From the NCBI GenBank assembly GCA_013076295.1, contig RQOL01000431.1, positions 1-64,000 on the forward strand: a stretch of DNA of 64,000 nucleotides. The letters run 5' to 3'. Under the pieces are notes generated by a model that saw nothing but the letters and a program-made list of their open reading frames with translations, ran no database searches and was not told where the DNA came from. How positions within the stretch are numbered: the stretch's first letter is position 1; each line of letters starts with the position of its first letter. Made by a program: the position numbers and the translations under genes. Shown here piece by piece: positions 23,552 through 35,836 of this stretch. Source of the stretch: Sanderia malayensis. Its lineage: Eukaryota; Cnidaria; Scyphozoa; Semaeostomeae; Pelagiidae.

Positions 23552-26500
23552 ATGTCAAGAAAAAATGGGAAGTCATCAAAAGTGGGAAGTCATCAAAAGT
23601 GGAAGTCATCAAAGGTCGGAAGTCACAGAAAGTGGGAAGTCAAGAAAAAATGGGAAGTCATCAAAAGTGGAAATCATCAAAAGTGGGAAGTAATGAAAAA
23701 GTGGGAAGTCAAGAAAAAATGGGAAGTCATCAAAAGTGGGAAGTCATGAAAAGTGGGAGGTCAGGAAAAAGTGGGAAGTCATCAAAGTGGGAAGTCATTA
23801 AAAGTGGCAAGTCGTGAAAAAGTGGGAAGTGAAAGAAAATGGGAGGTGATTAAAAGTGTGAAATCAAAAAAATGCGGGAAGTCATCATAAGAGGGAAGTC
23901 ATCAAAAGTGGGAAGTCAAGAAAACGTGGGAAGTCATCAAAAGTGGGAAGTCATTAAAAAGGGAAGTCATCAAAAGTGGGAAGTCATGAAAAGGTGGGAA
24001 GTCAAGAAAAAGTGCGGAGTCATAAAATAAGGGAAGTCATCAAAATAGGGAGGTTAGGAAAAAGTGGGAAGTCACAAAAAGTGGGAAGTCATCAAAAGTG
24101 AGAAGTCATCAAAAGTGGAAGTCATCAAAATTGGGAAGTGATGAAAAAATTGGGAGTCAAGGAAAAGTGGCGAGTCATCAAATAAGGAAAGTCATCAAAA
24201 TAGGGAAGTTAAGAACAAGTGGGAAATCACAAAAAGTGGGAGGTGATCAAAAGTGGTAAATTATCTAAAGTGGGAGGTCAAGAAAAAGTTGGAAATCATC
24301 AAAAGAGGGAAGTCATCAAAAGTGGGAAGTCAGGAAAAAGTGGGAAGTCATCAAAGTGGGAAGTCATTAAAACTGGGAAGTCATCAAAAATGGGAAGTCA
24401 TGAAAAAGTGGGAAGTCAAGAAAAATGGGAAATCATCAAAAGTGGGAAGTCAACAAGATGCGAAAAAACATCAAAAGATTGAAGTCATCCAAGGTGGGAA
24501 GTGAAGAAAAAGTGAGAAATCATTAAAAGTGGGAAGTCATCAAAAGTGGGAGGTCAAGAAAAAGTGGGAAGTCATCGAAGGTGGGAAGTCGAGAAAAAGT
24601 GGGTAGTGAAGAAAAAGAGAGAGGTCATCAAAAGTGGGAAGTCAAGAAAAAGTGGGAAGTCATCAAAAGTGGAGGTCATCGAAAGTGGGAAGTCATGAAA
24701 AAGGGGGAAGTCAAGAAAAAATGGGATGTCATCAAAAGTGGGAAATCACAGAAAGTGGGAAGTCAAGAAAAAATGGGATGTCATCAAAAGTGGGAGGTCA
24801 TCAAAAGTGGAAGTCATCAAAAGTGGGAAGTCATGAAAAAGTGTGATCTCAAGAAAAAATGTGAAGTCATCAAAAGTGGGAAGTCATCAAAAGTAGAAGT
24901 CATCAAAAGTGGGAAGTCAAGAGAAAATGGGATGTCATCAAATGTTGGAAGTCACAGAAAGTGGGAAGTCAAGAAAAAATGGGAAGTTGTCAAAAGTGGG
25001 AAATCATGAAAAAGTGGGGAGTCAGGAAAAAACGGGATGTCATCAAAAGTGGGAAGTCACCGAAAGTGGGAAGTCAAGAAAAAGTGGGAAGTCGCCAAAA
25101 GTGGGAAAATATCAAAAGTGGATGTCATCAAAAGTGTGAAGTCATGAAAAAGTGGGAAGTGAAAAAAAATAGGAGGTGATCAAAAGTGGGAAATTAAAAA
25201 ATGCGGGAAGTCATCACAAAAGGGAAGTCATCAAAAGTAGGAGGTCAAGAAAAAGTGGGAAGTCATCAAAAGTAGGAAATCGAGAAAAAGTGGGTAGTCA
25301 AGAAAAAGAGGGAAGTCATCAAAAGTGGGAAGTCAAGAAAACGTGGGAAGTCATCAAGAGTGGGAAGTCATCGAAAGTGGAAGTCGTCAAAAGTGGGATG
25401 TCATGAAAAAGTGGGAAGTCAAGAGAAAATGGGATGTCATCAAAAGTTGGAAGTCACAGAAAGTGGGAAGTCAAGAAAAAATCTGGGCAGTGGGAACTCA
25501 CCGAAAGTGGGAAGTCAAGAAAATGTGGGAAGTCGCCAAAAGTGGGAAAATGTCAAAAGTGGATGTCATCAAAAGTGGGAAGTCATGAAAAAGTGGGAAG
25601 TGAAAAAAATGGGAGGTGATCAAAAGTGGGAAATCAAAAAAATGCGGGAAGTCATCACAAGAGGGAAGTCATCAAAAGTGGGAGGTGAAGAAAAAGTGGG
25701 AAGTCATCAAAAGTAGGAAATCGAGAAAAAGTGGGTAGTCAAGAAAAAGAGGAAAGTCATCAAAAGTGGGAAGTCAAGAAAAAGTGGGAAGTCATCAAAA
25801 GTGGGAAGTAAGCAAAAGTGGAAGTCGTCAAAAGTGGGAAGTCATGAAAAAGTGGGAAGTCAAGAAAAAGTGGGAAGTCATAAAAAAATGGAAAGTCATC
25901 AAAAGTGGCAGGTCAAAAATATGTGGGAAATCGTCAAAAGATGGAAGTCATCCAAAGTGGGAAGTCACAGAAAGTGGGAAGTCAAGAATAAATGGGAAGT
26001 CATAAAAGCTGGAAGTCATCAAAAGTGGAAGTCGACAAAAGTGGGAAGTCATGAAAAAGTGGGAAGTCGAGAAAAAGTGGGAAGTCATTAAAAGTGGGAA
26101 GTCAGGAAGAAGTGGGAAGTCATCAAAGTGGGAAGCCATCAAACGTTGAAGTCATCAAAAGTGGGAAGTCATAAAAAGTGGGAAGTCATGAAAAAGTGGG
26201 AAGTCAGGAAAAAATGGGATGTCATCAAAAGTGGGAAGTCACAGAAAGTGGGAAGTCAAGAAAAAATCGGAAGTCAGCAAAAGTGGGAAGTCATCAAAAG
26301 TGGAAGTCATCAAAAGTTGGAAAATATCAAAAGTGGATGTCATCAAAAGTGGGAAGTCATGAAAAAGTGGGAAGTGAAGAAAATAGGAGGTGATTAAAAG
26401 TGTGAAATCAAAAAAATGCGGGAAGTCATCATAAGAGGGAAGTCATCAAAAGTGGGAAGTCAAGAAAACGTGGGAAGTCATCAAAAGTAGGAAGTCATCG

Positions 26501-27714
26501 AAAGTGGAAGTCATCAAAAGTGGGAAGTCATGAAAAAGTGGGATGTCAAGAAAAAATGGGAAGTCATCAAAAGTGGGAAGTCATCAAAAGTGGAAGTCAT
26601 CAAAGGTCGGAAGTCACAGAAAGTGGGAAGTCAAGAAAAATGCGAAGTCATCAAAAGTGGAAATCATCAAAAGTGGGAAGTAATGAAAAAGTGGGAAGTC
26701 AAGAAAATATGGGAAGTCATCAAAAGTGGGAAGTCATTAAAAAGGGAAGTCATCAAAAGTGGGAAGTCATGAAAAAGTGGGAAGTCAAGAAAAAGTGCGG
26801 AGTCATAAAATAAGGGAAGTCATCAAAATAGGGAGGTTAGGAAAAAGTGGGAAGTCACAAAAAGTGGGAAGAGATCAAAAGTGGATGTCATTAAAAATGG
26901 GAAGTCATGAAAATGTGGGAAGTGAAAAAAAATGGGAGGTGATCAAAAGTGGGAAATCAAAAAATGCGGGTAGTCATCAAAAGAGGCAAGTCATCAAAAG
27001 TGGGAGGTCAAGAAAAAGTGGGAAGTCATCAAACGTGGGAAGTCGAGAAAAAGTGGGTAGTCAAGAAAAAGAGGGAAGTCAAGAAAAAGTGGGCTGTCAT
27101 CAAAAGTGGGAAGTCATCAAAAGTGGAAGTCATCAAAAGTGGGAAGTCTTGAAAAAGTGGGATGTCAAGAAAAAATGGAATGTCATAAAAAGTGGGAAGT
27201 CATCAAAAGGGGTAGTCATCAAAAGTGGGAAGTCATGAAAAACTGGGAAGTCATCAAAAGTGGGAAGTCATTAAAAGTGGCAAGTCGAGAAAAAGTGGGA
27301 AGTCATGAAAAAATGGGAGGTGATCAAAAGTGGGTAATCAAAAAAATGCGGTAAGTCATCAAAAGAGGGAAGTCATCAAAAGTGGGAGGTCAAGAAAAAG
27401 TAGGAAGTCATCAAAAGTGGAAAATCGAGAATAAGTGGGTAGTCAAGAAAAAGAGGGAAGTCATCAAAAGTGGGAAGTCATCAAAAGTTGGAAAATATCA
27501 AAAGTGGATGTCATCAAAAGTGGGAAGTCATGAAAAAGTGGGAAGTGAAAGAAAATAGGAGGTGATTAAAAGTGTGAAATCAAAAAAATGCGGGAAGTCA
27601 TCATAAGAGGGAAGTCATCAAAAGTGGGAAGTCAAGAAAACGTGGGAAGTCATCAAAAGTAGGAAGTCATCGAAAGTGGAAGTCATCAAAAGTGGGAAGT
27701 CATGAAAAAGTGGG
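23552..27714 (+). repeat. 4.2 kb higher-order unit, copy 2 (4,163 bp)
   Basis: It matches copy 1 at 4,290 over 20,161-21,100 (CAACAAG 24,451, GTGTGATCTC 24,841). It adds the GGGCAG landmark (25,485) and the segment from 25,440 to 25,780, then carries GGTCAAAAATATG (25,911) and GTGCGG (26,795). From 22,595 the offset to copy 1 is 4,163-4,164. The change in offset along the unit shows that the two copies differ by whole-monomer gains and losses. Confidence 0.72.
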
Positions 27715-30700
27715 ATGTCAAGAAAAATGGGAAGTCATCAAAGTGGGAAGTCATCAAAAGTGGAAGTCATCAAAGGTCGGAAGTCACAGAAAGTGGGAAG
27801 TCAAGAAAAAATGGGAAGTCATCAAAAGTGGAAATCATCAAAAGTGGGAAGTAATGAAAAAAGTGGGAAGTCAAGAAAAAATGGGAAGTCATCAAAAGTG
27901 GGAAGTCATGAAAAGTGGGAGGTCAGGAAAAAGTGGGAAGTCATCAAAGTGGGAAGTCATTAAAAGTGGCAAGTCGAGAAAAAGTGGGAAGTCATGAAAA
28001 AATGGGAGGTGATCAAAAGTGGGTAATCAAAAAAATGCGGTAAGTCATCAAAAGAGGGAAGTCATCAAAAGTGGGAGGTCAAGAAAAAGTAGGAAGTCAT
28101 CAAAAGTGGGAAATCGAGAATAAGTGGGTAGTCAAGAAAAAGAGGGAAGTCATCAAAAGTGGGAAGTCATCAAAGTTGGAAAATATCAAAAGTGGATGTC
28201 ATCAAAAGTGGGAAGTCATGAAAAAGTGGGAAGTGAAAGAAAATAGGAGGTGATTAAAAGTGTGAAATCAAAAAAATGCGGGAAGTCATCATAAGAGGGA
28301 AGTCATCAAAAGTGGGAAGTCAAGAAAACGTGGGAAGTCATCGAAAGTGGAAGTCGTCAAAAGTGGGATGTCATGAAAAAGTGGGAAGTCAACAAGATGC
28401 GAAAAAACATCAAAAGATTGAAGTCATCCAAGGTGGGAAGTGAAGAAAAAGTGAGAAGTCATTAAAAGTGGGAAGTCATCAAAAGTGGGAGGTCAAGAAA
28501 AAGTGGGAAGTCATCGAAGGTGGGAAGTCGAGAAAAAGTGGGTAGTGAAGAAAAAGAGAGAGGTCATCAAAAGTGGGAAGTCAAGAAAAAGTGGGAACTC
28601 ATCAAAAGTGGAGGTCATCGAAAGTGGGAAGTCATGAAAAAGGGGGAAGTCAAGAAAAAATGGGATGTCATCAAAAGTGGGAAATCACAGAAAGTGGGAA
28701 GTCAAGAAAAAATGGGATGTCATCAAAAGTGGGAAGTCATCAAAAGTGGAAGTCATCAAAAGTGGGAAGTCATGAAAAAGTGTGATCTCAAGAAAAAATG
28801 TGAAGTCATCAAAAGTGGGAAGTCATCAAAAGTGGAAGACATCAAAAGTGGGAAGTCAAGAGAAAATGGGATGTCATCAAATGTTGGAAGTCACAGAAAG
28901 TGGGAAGTCAAGAAAAAGTGGGAAGTTGTCAAAAGTGGGAAATCATGAAAAAGTGGGGAGTCAGGAAAAAACGGGATGTCATCAAAAGTGGGAAGTCACC
29001 GAAAGTGGGAAGTCACAAAAAGTGGGAAGTCATCAAAAGTGGGAAGTCATCAAAAGTGGAAGTCATCAAAATTGGGAAGTGATGAAAAAATTGGGAGTCA
29101 AGGAAAAGTGGCGAGTCATCAAATAAGGAAAGTCATCAAAATAGGGAAGTTAAGAACAAGTGGGAAGTCACAAAAAGTGGTTGGTGATCAAAAGTGGTAA
29201 ATTATCTAAAGTGGGAGGTCAAGAAAAAGTTATAAATCATCAAAAGAGGGAAGTCATCAAAAGTGGGAAGTCAGGAAAAAGTGGGAAGTCATCAAATTTG
29301 GAAGTCATTAAAACTGGGAAGTCATCAAAAATGGGAAGTCACAGAGAGTGGGAAGTCAAGAAAAAATGGGAAGTTATGAAAAGTGGGAAGTCATCAAACT
29401 TGGAAGTCATCAAAAGTGGGAAGTCATGAAAAAGTGGGAAGTCAAGAAAAATGGGAAATCATCAAAAGTGGGAAGTCAACAAGATGCGAAAAAACATCAA
29501 AAGATTGAAGTCATCCAAGGTGGGAAGTGAAGAAAAAGTGAGAAGTCATTAAAAGTGGGAAGTCATCAAAAGTGGGAGGTCAAGAAAAAGTGGGAAGTCA
29601 TCGAAGGTGGGAAGTCGAGAAAAAGTGGGTAGTGAAGAAAAGAGAGAGGTCATCAAAAGTGGGAAGTCAAGAAAAAGTGGGAAGTCATCAAAAGTGGAGG
29701 TCATCGAAAGTGGGAAGTCATGAAAAAGGGAGAAGTCAAGAAAAAATGGGATGTCATCAAAAGTGGGAAATCACAGAAAGTGGGAAGTCAAGAAAAAATG
29801 GGATGTCATCAAAAGTGGGAAGTCATCAAAAGTGGAAGTCATCAAAAGTGGGAAGTCATGAAAAAGTGTGATCTCAAGAAAAAATGTGAAGTCATCAAAA
29901 GTGGGAAGTCATCAAAAGTGGAAGTCATCAAAAGTGGGAAGTCAAGAGAAAATGGGATGTCATCAAATGTTGGAAGTCACAGAAAGTGGGAAGTCAAGAA
30001 AAAATGGGAAGTTGTCAAAAGTGGGAAATCATGAAAAGTGGGGAGTCAGGAAAAACGGGATGTCATCAAAAGTGGGAAGTCACCGAAAGTGGGAAGTCAA
30101 GAAAAAGTGGGAAGTCGCCAAAAGTGGGAAAATATCAAAAGTGGATGTCATCAAAAGTGCGAAGTCATGAAAAAGTCGGAAGTGAAAAAAAATAGGAGGT
30201 GATCAAAAGTGGGAAATTAAAAAATGCGGGAAGTCATCACAAAAGGGAAGTCATCAAAAGTAGGAGGTCAAGAAAAAGTGGGAAGTCATCAAAAGTAGGA
30301 AATAGAGAAAAAGTGGGTAGTCAAGAAAAATAGGGAAGTCATCAAAAGTAGGAAGTCAAGAAAAAGTGGGAAATGATCAAAAGTTGGAGGTAATCAAAAG
30401 TGGAAGTCGTCAAAAGTGGGAAGTCATGAAAAAGTGGAAAGTGAAAGAAAATGGGAGGTGATTAAAAGTGTGAAATCAAAAAAATGCGGGAAGTCAACAT
30501 AAGAGGGAAGTCATCAAAAGTGGGAAGTCAAGAAAACGTGGGAAGTCATCAAATATGGGAAGTCATCGAAATTGGAAGTCGTCAAAAGTGGGATGTCATG
30601 AAAAAGTGGGAAGTCAAGAGAAAATGGGATGTCATCAAAAGTTGGAAGTCACAGAAAGTGGGAAGTGAAGAAAAAATCTGGGCAGTGGGAACTCACCGAA

Positions 30701-31600
30701 AGTGGGAAGTCAAGAAAATGTTGGAAGTCGCCAAAAGTGGGAAAATGTCAAAAGTGGATGTCATCAAAAGTGGGAAGTCATGAAAAAGTGGGAAGTGAAA
30801 AAAATGGGAGGTGATCAAAAGTGGGAAATCAAAAAAATGCGGGAAGTCATCACAAGAGGGAAGTCATCAAAAGTGGGAGGTGAAGAAAAAGTGGGAAGTC
30901 ATCAAAAGTAGGAAATCGAGAAAAAGTGGGTAGTCAAGAAAAAGAGGAAAGTCATCAAAAGTGGGAAGTCAAGAAAAAGTGGGAAGTCATCAAAAGTGGG
31001 AAGTAATCAAAAGTGGAAGTCGTCAAAAGTGGGAAGTCATCAAAGGTCGGAAGTCACAGAAAGTGGGAAGTCAAGAAAAATGGGAAGTCATCAAAAGTGG
31101 GAAGTCATGAAAAGTGGGAGGTCAGGAAAAAGTGGGAAGTCATCAAAGTGGGAAGTCATTAAAAGTGGCAAGTCGAGAAAAAGTGGGAAGTCATGAAAAA
31201 TGGGAGGTGATCAAAAGTGGGTAATCAAAAAAATGCGGTAAGTCATCAAAAGAGGGAAGTCATCAAAAGTGGGAGGTCAAGAAAAAGTAGGAAGTCATCA
31301 AAAGTGGGAAATCGAGAATAAGTGGGTAGTCAAGAAAGAGAGGGAAGTCATCAAAAGTGGGAAGTCATCAAAGTTGGAAAATATCAAAAGTGGATGTCAT
31401 CAAAAGTGGGAAGTCATGAAAAAGTGGGAAGTGAAAGAAAATAGGAGGTGATTAAAAGTGTGAAATCAAAAAAATGCGGGAAGTCATCATAAGAGGGAAG
31501 TCATCAAAAGTGGGAAGTCAAGAAAACGTGGGAAGTCATCAAAAGTAGGAAGTCATCGAAAGTGGAAGTCATCAAAAGTGGGAAGTCATGAAAAAGTGGG
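27715..31600 (+). repeat. 4.2 kb higher-order unit, copy 3 (3,886 bp) with a 1,087-bp internal duplication
   Basis: CAACAAG occurs twice, at 28,390 and 29,477, and GTGTGATCTC twice, at 28,780 and 29,866, both about 1,087 bases apart. The segment from 28,390 to about 28,990 is thus repeated at 29,477-30,080. Between them lies a GTTAAGAACAAG module (29,151) with private changes (GTGGTTGGTGATC, TTATAAATC). GGGCAG is at 30,680. The GGTCAAAAATATG landmark present in copies 1 and 2 is absent. Confidence 0.7.
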
Positions 31601-34600
31601 ATGTCAAGAAAAAATGGGAAGTCATCAAAAGTGGGAAGTCATCAAAAGTGGAAGTCATCAAAGGTCGGAAGTCACAGAAAGTGGGAAGTCAAGAAAAAAT
31701 GGGAAGTCATCAAAAGTGGAAATCATCAAAAGTGGGAAGTAATGAAAAAGTGGGAAGTCAAGAAAAATGGGAAGTCATCAAAAGTGGGAAGTCATGAAAA
31801 GTGGGAGGTCAGGAAAAAGTGGGAAGTCATCAAAGTGGGAAGTCATTAAAAGTGGCAAGTCGAGAAAAAGTGGGAAGTCATGAAAAAATGGGAGGTGATC
31901 AAAAGTGGGTAATCAAAAAAATGCGGTAAGTCATCAAAAGAGGGAAGTCATCAAAAGTGGGAGGTCAAGAAAAAGTAGGAAGTCATCAAAAGTGGGAAAT
32001 CGAGAAAAGTGGGTAGTCAAGAAAAAGAGGGAAGTCATCAAAAGTGGGAAGTCATCAAAAGTTGGAAAATATCAAAAGTGGATGTCATCAAAAGTGGGAA
32101 GTCATGAAAAAGTGGGAAGTGAAAGAAAATAGGAGGTGATTAAAAGTGTGAAATCAAAAAAATGCGGGAAGTCATCATAAGAGGGAAGTCATCAAAAGTG
32201 GGAAGTCAAGAAAACGTGGGAAGTCATCAAAAGTAGGAAGTCATCGAAAGTGGAAGTCGTCAAAAGTGGGATGTCATGAAAAAGTGGGAAGTCAACAAGA
32301 TGCGAAAAAACATCAAAAGATTGAAGTCATCCAAGGTGGGAAGTGAAGAAAAAGTGAGAAGTCATTAAAAGTGGGAAGTCATCAAAAGTGGGAGGTCAAG
32401 AAGAAGTGGGAAGTCATCGAAGGTGGGAAGTCGAGAAAAAGTGGGTAGTGAAGAAAAAGAGAGAGGTCATCAAAAGTGGGAAGTCAAGAAAAAGTGGGAA
32501 GTCATCAAAAGTGGAGGTCATCGAAAGTGGGAAGTCATGAAAAAGGGGGAAGTCAGAAAAAAATGGGATGTCATCAAAAGTGGGAAATCACAGAAAGTGG
32601 GAAGTCAAGAAAAAATGGGATGTCATCAAAAGTGGGAAGTCATCAAAAGTGGAAGTCATCAAAAGTGGGAAGTCATGAAAAAGTGTGATCTCAAGAAAAA
32701 ATGTGAAGTCATCAAAAGTGGGAAGTCATCAAAAGTGGAAGTCATCAAAAGTGGGAAGTCAAGAGAAAATGGGATGTCATCAAATGTTGGAAGTCACAGA
32801 AAGTGGGAAGTCAAGAAAAAATGGGAAGTTGTCAAAAGTGGGAAATCATGAAAAAGTGGGGAGTCAGGAAAAACGGGATGTCATCAAAAGTGGGAAGTCA
32901 CCGAAAGTGGGAAGTCAAGAAAAAGTGGGAAGTCGCCAAAAGTGGGAAAATATCAAAAGTGGATGTCATGAAAAGTGCGAAGTCATGAAAAAGTGGGAAG
33001 TGAAAAAAAATAGGAGGTGATCAAAAGTGGGAAATTAAAAAATGCGGGAAGTCATCACAAAAGGGAAGTCATCAAAAGTAGGAGTTCAAGAAAAAGTGGG
33101 AAGTCATCAAAAGTAGGAAATCGAGAAAAAGTGGGTAGTCAAGAAAAAGAGGGAAGTCATCAAAAGTAGGAAGTGAAGAAAAAGTGGGAAGTGATCAAAA
33201 GTTGGAGGTAATCAAAAGTGGAAGTCGTCAAAAGTGGGAAGTCATGAAAAAGTGGGAAGTCATGAAAAAGTGGGAAGTCATAAAAAAATGGGAAGTCATC
33301 AAAAGTGGGAAGTCATGAAAAAGTGGGATGTCAAGAAAAAATGGGAAGTCATCAAAAGTGGGAAGTCATCAAAAGTTGGAAAATATCAAAAGTGGATGTC
33401 ATCAAAAGTGGGAAGTCATGAAAAAGTGGGAAGTGAAAGAAAATGGGAGGTGATTAAAAGTGTGAAATCAAAAAAATGCGGGAAGTCATCATAAGAGGGA
33501 AGTCATCAAAAGTGGGAAGTCAAGAAAACGTGGGAAGTCATCAAAAGTGGGAAGTCATCGAAAGTGGAAGTCGTCAAAAGTGGGATGTCATGAAAAAGTG
33601 GGAAGTCAAGAGAAAATGGGATGTCATCAAAAGTTGGAAGTCACAGAAAGTGGGAAGTCAAGAAAAAATCTGGGCAGTGGAAACTCACCGAAAGTGGGAA
33701 GTCAAGAAAATGTGGGAAGTCGCCAAATGTGGGAAAATGTCAAAAGTGGATGTCATCAAAAGTGGGAAGTCATGAAAAAGTGGGAAGTGAAAAAAATGGG
33801 AGGTTATCAAAAGTGGGAAATCAAAAAAATGCGGGAAGTCATCACAAGAGGGAAGTCATCAAAAGTGGGAGGTGAAAAAAAAGTGGGAAGTCATCAAAAG
33901 TAGGAAATCGAGAAAAAGTGGGTAGTCAAGAAAAAGAGGAAAGTCATCAAAAGTGGGAAGTCAAGAAAAAGTGGGAAGTCATCAAAAGTGGGAAGTAATC
34001 AAAAGTGGAAGTCATCAAAAGTGGGAAGTCATCAAAGGTCGGAAGTCACAGAAAGTGGGAAGTCAAGAAAAAATGGGAAGTCATCAAAAGTGGAAATCAT
34101 CAAAAGTGGGAAGTAATGAGAAAGTGGGAAGTCAAGAAAAAATGGGAAGTCATCAAAAGTGGGAAGTCATGAAAAGTGGGAGGTCAGGAAAAAGTGGGAA
34201 GTCATCAAAGTGGGAAGTCATTAAAAGTGGCAAGTCGAGAAAAAGTGGGAAGTCATGAAAAAATGGGAGGTGATCAAAAGTGGGTAATCAAAAAATGCGG
34301 TAAGTCATCAAAAGAGGGAAGTCATCAAAAGTGGGAGGTCAAGAAAAAGTAGGAAGTCATCAAAAGTGGGAAATTGAGATAAGTGGGTAGTCAAGAAAAA
34401 GAGGGAAGTCATCAAAAGTGGGAAGTCATCAAAAGTTGGAAAATATCAAAAGTGGATGTCATCAAAAGTGGGAAGTCATGAAAAAGTGGGAAGTGAAAGA
34501 AAATAGGAGGTGATTAAAAGTGGAAATCAAAAATGCGGAAGTCATCAAAGAGGGAATCATCAAAAGTGGAAGTCAAGAAACGTGGGAAGTCATCAAAAGT

Positions 34601-35836
34601 AGGGAAGTCATCAAAGTGGAAGTCATCAAAGTGGGAAGTCATGAAAAAGTGGATTCGAAAAAATGGAAGTCATCAAAGGTGGGAAGTCATCAAAAGTGGA
34701 AGTCATCAAAGGTCGGAAGTCACAAAGTGGGAAGTCAAGAAAAAATGGGAAGTCATCAAAAGTGGAAATCATCAAAATTGGGAAGTATGAAAAAGTGGGA
34801 AGTCAAGAAAAATGGGAAGTCATCAAAAGTGGGAAGTCATGAAAAGTGGGAGGTCAGGAAAAAGTGGGAAGTCATCAAAGTGGGAAGTCATTAAAAGTGG
34901 CAAGTCGAGAAAAAGTGGGAAGTCATGAAAAAATGGGAGGTGATCAAAAGTGGTAATCAAAAAATCGGTAAGTCATCAAAAGAGGGAAGTCATCAAAAGT
35001 GGGAGGTCATGAAAAGGTGGGAAGTCAGAAAAGTGGGAGTCATAAATAAAAATCAAAAGGAGTTAGAAAAAGTGGGAAGTCAAAAAAGTGGGAAGTCATC
35101 AAAAGTGGAAGTCATCAAAAGTGGAAGTCATCAAAAGTGGGAAGTGATGAAAAAATGGGATCAAGGAAAAGTGGCGAGTCATCAAATAAGGGAAGTCATC
35201 AAAATAGGGAAGTCATAAAAAAGTGGAAGTCATCAAAAGTGGGAAGTCAAAAAAAGTGGAAGTCATCAAAAGTGGGAAGTCATCAAAAGTGGAAGTCACA
35301 AAAGTGGGAAGTCAAGAAAAAATGGGAAGTCATCAAAAGTGGGAAGTCATGAAAAGTGGGAGGTCAGGAAAAAGTGGGAAGTCATCAAAGTGGGAAGTCA
35401 TTAAAAGTGGCAAGTCGAGAAAAAGTGGGAAGTCATGAAAAAATGGAGGTATCAAAAGTGGGTAATCAAAAAAATGCGGTAAGTCATCAAAAGAGGGAAG
35501 TCATCAAAAGTGGGAGTCAAGAAAAAGTAGGAAGTCATCAAAAGTGGGAAATCGAGAAAAGTGGGTAGTCAAGAAAAAGAGGGAAGTCATCAAAAGTGGG
35601 AAGTCATCAAAAGTTGGAAAATATCAAAAGTGGATGTCATCAAAAGTGGGAAGTCATGAAAAAGTGGAAGTGAAAGAAAATAGGAGGTGATTAAAAGTGT
35701 GAAATCAAAAAAATGCGGGAAGTCATCATAAAGGGAAGTCATCAAAGTGGGAAGTCAAGAAAACGTGGGAAGTCATCAAAAGTAGGAAGTCATCGAAAGT
35801 GGAAGTCATCAAAAGTGGGAAGTCATGAAAAGTGGG
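31601..35836 (+). repeat. 4.2 kb higher-order unit, copy 4 (4,236 bp), degraded right end
   Basis: Landmarks CAACAAG 32,293, GTGTGATCTC 32,683 and GGGCAG 33,672 (here with GTGGAAACTC) recur 4,234 bases later in copy 5. AATGAGAAAG near 34,115 is shared with copies at 38,349, 41,428 and 43,530. From about 34,500 to 35,836 single-base losses in G- and A-runs are frequent, and a damaged GTGCGGAGTCAT-type module sits near 35,030. Confidence 0.78.
34500..35836 (+). repeat. Stretch rich in one-base homopolymer losses
   Basis: Monomers here repeatedly lack one G or A compared with their counterparts. Examples are AAATGCGGAAGTC for AAAAATGCGGGAAGTC, GAGGGAATCATC for GAGGGAAGTCATC, GTGGATTCGAAAAAATGG for GTGGGATGTCAAGAAAAAATGG (34,651), and GTGGTAATCAAAAAATCGG (34,951). 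The pattern is typical of unpolished long-read sequence, though a decayed part of the array would look similar. Confidence 0.6.
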
